Shown here one piece after another: positions 59,057 through 64,000 of a stretch of 64,000 nucleotides of DNA; the first letter of the stretch is position 1; every line of letters starts with the position of its first letter. The stretch covers positions 186,001 through 250,000 of the forward strand of contig CBDCYD010000001.1 of NCBI GenBank assembly GCA_965224045.1, given 5' to 3'. The position numbers and the translations under genes are program-made. The notes under the pieces are model-generated. The model ran no database searches. It was given only the letters and a program-made list of their open reading frames with translations, and was not told the origin of the DNA. The DNA is from Tectiglobus sp965224045. Its GTDB lineage: Bacteria > Pseudomonadota > Alphaproteobacteria > Rhizobiales > Hyphomicrobiaceae.

Positions 59057-59176
59057 GGCAGCGAATGTCGCCCCGGGGCAGAGACATCGCGGCAGCGAAT
59101 GTCGCCCGGGGGCAGAGACATCGCGGCAGCGAATGTCGCCAAGATGCCCCGCGACATCGCGGCAGCGAATGTCGCC
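59057..59176. repeat. Four direct repeats of GGCAGCGAATGTCGCC
   Basis: Copies start at 59057, 59091, 59124 and 59161, period 33-37, embedded in AGAGACATCGCGGCAGCGAA-type units. The unit contains the dyad GACAT-CGC...GCG-ATGTC. They lie between metZ and the reverse-strand phosphatidyltransferase gene, where they may act as a transcription terminator for both. Confidence 0.8.
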
Positions 59177-59220
59177 AAGATGATTCGCGCGAACGGCACG
59201 GTGAGGCAAAACCCTGCTAC

Positions 59221-59871
59221 CTATTTCAGCGTACCGCACGCCAGCACAATTCTGCCGAATGCAGACGCAAAGCACAGCCCTGCATAGCAATATGCAATGA
59301 TCGGGAAGTAAGCGGGAAACAGGCAGAACAGGACGATTGCAACAATCGTCTCGGCACCTTCGGCCAGACCGGACATGTAGTAGAGTGATTTGACACCTTG
59401 CGCCGTCGTTTCGATCGCCTGCTTTTCCGCCATGATGGCATAGGCGAGGAACGTCGAGCCGTTGGCGAAGAAACTTGCCAGGAGCACGGCAGCGGCCAGC
59501 GCGTTCGCCGCCGGGTCGAGGATGGCAAAGGCCAGTGGCACGGCGCTATAGAAGATGAAATCAAGGACGATATCGAGGAAACCGCCGAGATCGGTTTTCT
59601 GCGTCGCACGTGCCACCGCTCCATCGAGTCCGTCGGCAAGTCGACTGATCAAGATGATGATGAGCGCCGGCCCCGGCCAACCGGCCGCGACCATGACGGC
59701 GCCGATCATGCCGAGGCCGAACCCCGCAAAGGTGACCGCATTGGCCGTAACGCCGGCCCGTGCCAGCCTTCGCCCGGCGGCATTGAGCGGTGGATCGATC
59801 AATGGCCTGATTTTTGCGTCGAACACCGCGAGCCCCCGTGTTTCGCCGGCGATAACAGCAGATCCGGCCAT
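59221..59871 (-). CDS. CDP-alcohol phosphatidyltransferase family protein
   Basis: 216 residues from ATG 59871. Motif SRLADGLDGAVARATQKTDL then GGFLDIVLDFIFYS gives DG-x2-AR-x8-G-x3-D-x3-D, the full catalytic signature, followed by about five membrane helices. It transfers a phosphoalcohol from a CDP-lipid or CDP-alcohol. Close relatives are annotated as unspecific; phosphatidylglycerophosphate or cardiolipin-like roles are possible. A longer frame to 60099 overlaps apaG and gives a non-homologous Arg-rich tail, so the short start is preferred though not certain. Confidence 0.85.
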   Translation of the reverse strand: MAGSAVIAGETRGLAVFDAKIRPLIDPPLNAAGRRLARAGVTANAVTFAGFGLGMIGAVMVAAGWPGPALIIILISRLADGLDGAVARATQKTDLGGFLDIVLDFIFYSAVPLAFAILDPAANALAAAVLLASFFANGSTFLAYAIMAEKQAIETTAQGVKSLYYMSGLAEGAETIVAIVLFCLFPAYFPIIAYCYAGLCFASAFGRIVLACGTLK

Positions 59872-60058
59872 CTGCAAGTGCGCATGCACGGCCGCAGGCC
59901 GGGCAATGGTTCGGTTTGCCACGCGCGGAGATGTCCTTTTGCCGGGCAGCCGCCTTGCGTTGACGCCGGTGGATGCGTCTCTAGTATGGCGCGCACGCCA
60001 GCCCGGCCGTGGGCTGGCGTTGCCACCAACATCAGCCGGAACGTCATCGAGATCTCGC

Positions 60059-60451
60059 ATGTATGAAGCTGTAACGCGGAACATCCGGGTAAGCGTCACG
60101 CCGCAATATCTCGAATCGGAATCTCGCCCCGAGATCAGCAGGTATTTCTGGGCCTACACGGTCGTGATCGAGAACGAAGGTAGCGAAACCGTGCAACTGC
60201 GCTCGCGCTATTGGCACATCACCGACGCGACGGGCCAGGTCCAGGAGGTGCGCGGCGCCGGCGTCGTCGGCGAGCAGCCGCAAATCGAGCCGGGCGGTTC
60301 TTATTCCTACACCTCCGGGTGCCCGCTGGATGCACCGTCGGGCATCATGGTCGGCAGGTATCAAATGCTCTCGGAGACCGGCGAGACATTCGAAATAGAA
60401 ATCCCTGCGTTTTCACTCGACAGCCCGGACGGGCTGCAGACGGTCAACTGA
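60059..60451 (+). CDS. apaG: ApaG (Co2+/Mg2+ efflux-associated) protein
   Basis: 130 residues, DUF525/ApaG beta-sandwich. VRVSVTPQYLESESRPE-type N-terminus (VTRNIRVSVTPQYLESESRP), YFWAYTVVIENEGSETVQLR, RYWHITDATGQVQEVRGAGV, VGEQPQIEPGGSYSYTSGCP and GIMVGRYQMLSETGETFEIE. The family is fully conserved but its biochemical function is not established. The same gene near metZ recurs in Hyphomicrobiales. It is divergent from the CDP-alcohol enzyme. Confidence 0.92.
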   Translation: MYEAVTRNIRVSVTPQYLESESRPEISRYFWAYTVVIENEGSETVQLRSRYWHITDATGQVQEVRGAGVVGEQPQIEPGGSYSYTSGCPLDAPSGIMVGRYQMLSETGETFEIEIPAFSLDSPDGLQTVN

Positions 60452-60522
60452 CCGTAACGCCGTGCGCCGGCCGCACGGACCGGACTGGCACACCCCACCA
60501 CTTGAACAGGAAACCCAGCTTC

Positions 60523-61674
60523 ATGTCAGCAGCGGCCGCCACGGACATCCTCGACAAGCTCGTCTCATTTGATACGACGAGCCGCAATTCGAACATTCCG
60601 CTGATCACCTATGTCGAAGATTATCTCACGGCCCACGGCGTTGAGAGCCACCGGGTGCCGGACGAGACGGGACAAAAGTCGAGTTTGTTTGCGACGATCG
60701 GCCCACCGGATGTGCCGGGTGTCGGGCTCTCCGGCCACACCGATGTCGTGCCTGTCGACGGTCAGGACTGGGACACGGATCCCTTCAGGCTGACGGAGAA
60801 GGACGGCCGCCTTTACGGCCGCGGGGCCTGCGACATGAAGGGCTTCCTCGCCTGCGTCATGGCCGCCGTTCCGGATTTCAAGCAGCGAAGTCTGAAGGTG
60901 CCGCTCCATATCGTCTTTTCCTATGACGAGGAGATCGGCTGCACGGGCGTGCGCCCGATGATCGACGAGTTTGGCGGTCGCCTGACCCGGCCGCGCATGG
61001 TCATTGTCGGCGAGCCGACCAGCATGACCGTTGTCGACGCCCACAAGGGTCCCGTTCGCTGGGGTGTGACGATTACCGGCCGGCCTGCGCACTCGAGCAT
61101 GGCACCGCTCGGTGTCAATACGATATCGGCGGCCGGCGAGCTCCTCGCGGAGCTGGCGGTCATGGAGGAAGAACTCAAGAAATCACCCTACGACGAACGC
61201 TTCGACCCACCCTATACGACGCTGCAGGTGACCGAGATACGCGGCGGTGCAGCGAGTAACATCGTGCCGGCCGAAACGTGGTTTGGCTGGGAAATCCGCG
61301 GCATGCCTGGCGTCGATCCTGACGAGGTCGAGGCGCGCTTCCGCGCCAAGGCGGGTGAAGTCGAAGGCCGCATGCGCGAAAAGGCGCCCGAAGCCGGCAT
61401 CGAGATCGTGCGTTGGAACCACGTACCTGCGTTTGCGGCTGATCCGGAATCGGAGATCCTCTCGCTCGCTCTCAATCTTGTCGGCCAGAACGAGACGCAC
61501 GCGGTCTCCTACGCCACCGAGGCGAGCCTGTTCCACGCCGCGCAGTCACCGTCCGTCGTCTGCGGTCCGGGCGACATTGCGCAGGCCCATACGCCCAACG
61601 AGTGGATCGACAAGTGTGAACTTGACAAGTGCATGACGTTCCTTGGCAAGCTTGCCGATTGGGCGGAAGCCTGA
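60523..61674 (+). CDS. argE: Acetylornithine deacetylase (ArgE type, M20)
   Basis: 383 residues. M20 metallopeptidase fold: LSGHTDVVPVDGQDWDTDPF (His and Asp metal ligands), YGRGACDMKGFLACVMAAVP (second Asp), YDEEIGCTGVRPMIDEF (catalytic and ligand Glu pair), IVGEPTSMTVVDAHKG, GRPAHSS in the lid domain, and VVCGPGDIAQAHTPNEWID near the end. It removes acetyl from N-acetylornithine in arginine synthesis. The ATG at 60523 follows apaG by 71 bases. argF lies 1.5 kb further on the other strand. Some members of this branch act on other N-acyl amino acids. Confidence 0.9.
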   Translation: MSAAAATDILDKLVSFDTTSRNSNIPLITYVEDYLTAHGVESHRVPDETGQKSSLFATIGPPDVPGVGLSGHTDVVPVDGQDWDTDPFRLTEKDGRLYGRGACDMKGFLACVMAAVPDFKQRSLKVPLHIVFSYDEEIGCTGVRPMIDEFGGRLTRPRMVIVGEPTSMTVVDAHKGPVRWGVTITGRPAHSSMAPLGVNTISAAGELLAELAVMEEELKKSPYDERFDPPYTTLQVTEIRGGAASNIVPAETWFGWEIRGMPGVDPDEVEARFRAKAGEVEGRMREKAPEAGIEIVRWNHVPAFAADPESEILSLALNLVGQNETHAVSYATEASLFHAAQSPSVVCGPGDIAQAHTPNEWIDKCELDKCMTFLGKLADWAEA

Positions 61675-61688
61675 CCTTCCGGCCGCGA

Positions 61689-61816
61689 TAGATCATTTCC
61701 GCCTTAGGCGGAATCGCACCGCCTGCCCACTCCCCCGCCCGGCCGCCCATGCAATCGTGGTTTTGGGCGGCCGGGTGGGGGAGTGGGACGGTTCCAGCTA
61801 AACCTGAAACGCCCTA
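61689..61816. repeat. Palindromic element, family 1 (copy c)
   Basis: 128 bp, TAGATCATTTCCGCCTTAGG to GAAACGCCCTA, nearly identical to copy a at 3708-3836, 58 kb away. A few compensating changes in the long stem (for example CTCCCCCGCCCGG with CCGGGTGGGGGAG against CTCCCCCTCCCGG with CCGGGAGGGGGAG) suggest selection or conversion for a folded stem. It lies between the convergent argE and hslO genes. Confidence 0.92.
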
Positions 61817-61887
61817 GACCGCGGGTCCGAGTCTCCTGTCCACCAACGTGCCTCGGTGCTTTGTGCTCGGTAGTGGCGCGCGCAACG

Positions 61888-62856
61888 CTACCCTGCCGCC
61901 GCCTGTTCGTCGAACCGGTAGGCCGTGCTGCAGAATTCGCACGTCACGATGATGTCGCCGTTGTCGTCGCGGAACTCGGCGATCTCTTCCGGTTTGAACG
62001 AACGAAACAGCGCCTGGATACGCGCCTGCGAGCAACGGCAGAATGCCTCGAGGGCACGCGGCTTCGATGCACGCACGCCTTCTTCGTGGAACAACCGGTA
62101 GAGCAGGCGTTCCGGCGCCAGCATAGGATCGAGGATTTCGTGGTCCTCGACGGTCTCGGCGAGGAACTGCACCCGGCGCCAGTCGTCGTCCTCCTCTCCG
62201 AGCAGGAAATCGTCCTCGTCATCCTTGTGGTCGTTGCCGCCGACCGGCGTGACGTGCTGCACCAGGATGCCCCCGGCGCGCCATTGCCAGGCACCGCCGG
62301 CCTCGTCGCGATCTTGATGGCGCGCGACGGCAAGGCGCACGAACGTTGGCAGTTGCTCGGACTGGCGAAAGTACTGGTGCGCGGCCGCTGCGAGATCCTG
62401 GCCTTCAAGCGCGACAACCCCTTGATAGCGTTCCATGCCGCGTCCGGGATCGATCGTAATCGCCAGATAACCGGTACCGAGTAGCGCGCCGTAGTCTGTC
62501 GGTCGGCCGGTATCTGCGCGCGCAATGCGCGCATCATCGAAACTCGCATGTGCACGCAACCGGCCGGGTGTTTCGAAGTTGACGACCAGCATCGAAATCG
62601 GGCCGTCCGTCTTCGTCTGGATAATGAGATCACCGTCGAACTTCAACGTCGTCCCGAGCATCGCGGTCAGCGCCACGGCTTGCCCTAGCACTTCGTTCAC
62701 GACATCGGGATAGTCGTGGCTGGAAATGATGGTATCGACCAGCGGACCCAGCCGTACGAGGCGGCCGAGCGCCTTCGACTGGACCGTTGAAAAGGGCAGC
62801 ACGGCGTCATCCCCCGCGGGACGGCCGGATGCGTGATCCGGATCGCTCTCCCTCAT
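61888..62856 (-). CDS. hslO: Hsp33 redox-activated chaperone
   Basis: 322 residues. N-terminal core (GRLVRLGPLVDTIISSHDYP, ALTAMLGTTLKFDGDLIIQT, GPISMLVVNFETPGRLRAHA, GYLAITIDPGRGMERYQGVV) and the C-terminal zinc/redox module with Cys pairs in FCRCSQARIQALF and CEFCSTAYRF. The CxC-x27/32-CxxC arrangement is complete, so it should release zinc and become an active holdase under oxidation. A strongly acidic insert (HKDDEDDFLLGEEDDD) separates the domains. It lies downstream of argF on the same strand, a common Hyphomicrobiales order. Confidence 0.92.
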   Translation of the reverse strand: MRESDPDHASGRPAGDDAVLPFSTVQSKALGRLVRLGPLVDTIISSHDYPDVVNEVLGQAVALTAMLGTTLKFDGDLIIQTKTDGPISMLVVNFETPGRLRAHASFDDARIARADTGRPTDYGALLGTGYLAITIDPGRGMERYQGVVALEGQDLAAAAHQYFRQSEQLPTFVRLAVARHQDRDEAGGAWQWRAGGILVQHVTPVGGNDHKDDEDDFLLGEEDDDWRRVQFLAETVEDHEILDPMLAPERLLYRLFHEEGVRASKPRALEAFCRCSQARIQALFRSFKPEEIAEFRDDNGDIIVTCEFCSTAYRFDEQAAAG

Positions 62857-62996
62857 TTCATTCTCCTGACCAAACCGTCTTGTGTCCGCATTTCAATTGT
62901 TTTGCGGGGCAGCCGCTGCTGGCCCGGCCCGGTCATTGCGACGGGTCGGCATCGACACGCGGACGGGCGTGCAATGATCGTTCGGACCGGGGACGC

Positions 62997-63134
62997 TAGA
63001 GCAACCTGCTTTAATCCGGAATTCGGACAGATTCCGAATTAAAGCAGAAAGTTGCTCGATTCTTTAGAGGCGATCATCTTTGTGCCTCAAGTTGGAGCCG
63101 CGACAGCGGTTCCAACTTAAGGCACGATGATCTA
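62997..63134. repeat. Palindromic element, family 2 (copy b, composite)
   Basis: 138 bp, two palindromes in series. The first runs from TAGAGCAACCTGCTTTAATC through CGGAATTCGGA to TCCGAATTAAAGCAGAAAGT then TGCTC. The second is almost identical to copy a: GATCATCTTTGTGCCTCAAG paired with TTAAGGCACGATGATC. The terminal CTA is the stop codon of argF. The first palindrome is missing in copy a except for its GCAGGTTGCTCG edge. Confidence 0.9.
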
Positions 63135-64000
63135 GCTGCCGCCCAGGCACCACGCCAGAATTGCCTTTTGCGCGTGCAGCCTGTTTTCCGCTTCGTCGAA
63201 AACGACGGACTGCGGCCCGTCGATCACCTCACCACTCACCTCGTGGCCGCGATAGGCCGGCAGGCAGTGCATGAAAACCGCGCCCTCCGCCGCCTTGTCC
63301 ATGATGTCCGGTGTCACCGCGTAGGGTCCAAGGAGCTGCTTGCGGTAACCTTCATCGGTCTGGCCCATCGACACCCAGGTGTCGGTGACAACGCAGTCTG
63401 CTCCTTTGACGGCGGTGGCGGGATCGTCGGTGATCGTCACGTCGGCGTTGTTGGAATTCATCCACGCGACCACGTCCTTGTCGGGTCGCAATTGCCCGGG
63501 ACAGGCGATCCGCAGTTCGAACCCGAGCAGCGAGGAGGCATGGATCCACGACGCGGCGACGTTGTTGCCGTCACCGACCCAGGCAATCGAGCGTCCTGCG
63601 ATCGTGCCGTGGGACTCTTCGAACGTCATGATGTCGGCGACGATCTGGCAGGGATGGCTCTTGTCGGTCAGTCCATTGATCACCGGGATGGACGCGTTGT
63701 CGGCAAGTTCCACGAGCGTGTCGTGGGAGTTCGTGCGCGCCATGATCGCATCCGCATAGCGCGACAGCACCTTGGCCGTGTCGGATACGCTCTCACCGCG
63801 TCCCAACTGTAGATCACTGTGGTTGAGAACGATCGTCTGCCCGCCGAGCTGGCGCATCGCCACATCGAATGAAACCCGCGTGCGCGTTGACGGCTTCTCG
63901 AAAATCATCACGAGGACAGCATCCTCGATTCCGTCGGGCCGGAGTTCCGGCGGCACGCGCTTGCCGGCGCGCTTCATTGTGTGGGCGGCATCGAGGATGC
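63132..64000 (-). CDS. argF: Ornithine carbamoyltransferase (5' end outside window)
   Basis: The frame is open through the right edge; residues ILDAAHTMKRAGKRVPPELR continue the family N-terminus, so the ATG at 63977 is internal and the real start is beyond 64000. Motifs: FEKPSTRTRVSFDVAMRQLG (carbamoyl-phosphate loop), SDLQLGRGESVSDTAKVLSR, HPCQIVADIMTFEE, WVGDGNNVAASWIHASSLLG, VTDTWVSMGQ (ornithine loop) and AVFMHCLPAYRGHEVSGEVI (HCLP). About 289 codons are visible of an expected 305-310. It makes citrulline from ornithine. Upstream partner argD may lie outside. The stop TAG coincides with the family 2 repeat terminus. Confidence 0.93.
   Translation of the reverse strand, partial: ILDAAHTMKRAGKRVPPELRPDGIEDAVLVMIFEKPSTRTRVSFDVAMRQLGGQTIVLNHSDLQLGRGESVSDTAKVLSRYADAIMARTNSHDTLVELADNASIPVINGLTDKSHPCQIVADIMTFEESHGTIAGRSIAWVGDGNNVAASWIHASSLLGFELRIACPGQLRPDKDVVAWMNSNNADVTITDDPATAVKGADCVVTDTWVSMGQTDEGYRKQLLGPYAVTPDIMDKAAEGAVFMHCLPAYRGHEVSGEVIDGPQSVVFDEAENRLHAQKAILAWCLGGS

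Noticed and set aside
59221..60099. Long form of the CDP-alcohol phosphatidyltransferase starting at 60099
   Set aside because: It would overlap the divergent apaG start and adds 76 Arg/Pro-rich residues without similarity to the family.

Overview
The window looks like chromosome of a high-GC alphaproteobacterium of the Hyphomicrobiales (Rhizobiales) type. The reasons are a double-length Dcd, metZ preceded by a SAM-II riboswitch and followed closely by apaG, an argF/hslO pair, a PhyR/EcfG-type stress circuit with GGAAC-N16-TGTT promoters, and many short palindromic intergenic elements. The genus cannot be fixed from the sequence alone.

Layout. (1) 1-2930 is the end of an integrated element: a gene tail, a two-gene module of a membrane-anchored ParA-like ATPase plus a helical partner, then the 3' part of a tRNA-Leu(UAA) gene, which is the attachment site. 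(2) 3020-22385 is somewhat AT-richer and stress-oriented. It opens with a truncated tyrosine integrase and holds a winged-helix/TPR regulator, an alpha/beta hydrolase, a methanethiol-oxidase-type protein, a PhyR-like protein without receiver, a NepR-like/anti-sigma protein, a Crp/Fnr regulator, a second small anti-sigma-like protein with an EcfG-type sigma factor, ExoD, DUF2254, DUF992, DUF1328, an AI-2E-type exporter, glutamate dehydrogenase, MscS, a universal stress protein and several tiny proteins. At least seven EcfG-type promoter sites can be read here, two of them bidirectional, so the region behaves as a compact general-stress regulon. (3) 22616-49345 is GC-rich and catabolic: an enolase-superfamily enzyme with a MaoC hydratase, an acyl-CoA synthetase, decayed genes, two hydantoinase/oxoprolinase A-B pairs around a class III aminotransferase, a CoA-transferase, a carboxyltransferase and a solute-binding-like protein. 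It ends in an aromatic cluster: a fused salicylyl-CoA-hydroxylase-type plus benzoate-CoA-ligase-type protein, gentisate 1,2-dioxygenase, an isocitrate-lyase-family lyase, and a LeuC/LeuD-like hydro-lyase pair. (4) 50141-64000 is mostly housekeeping: asparagine synthase, SDR, VOC protein, DUF1932 dehydrogenase, AEC transporter, dcd, metZ, CDP-alcohol phosphatidyltransferase, apaG, argE, hslO and argF (running off the right edge).

How the parts may work together. The aromatic cluster reads as salicylate (or a substituted salicylate) to its CoA thioester, to gentisyl-CoA, to gentisate, to maleylpyruvate, with the LeuCD-like pair and the lyase possibly handling maleate or methylmaleate and the resulting malate. 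The thioesterase and the maleylpyruvate hydrolase are not in the window. In the stress region the sigma factor, its putative antagonists and its promoters lie within about 12 kb of each other.

Four families of short, TA-ended palindromic elements are scattered through all regions. In nine of eleven copies a terminus coincides with the stop codon of the adjacent gene. One family carries an internal 85-bp unit present 8 times in one copy and once in another, 2 kb away.
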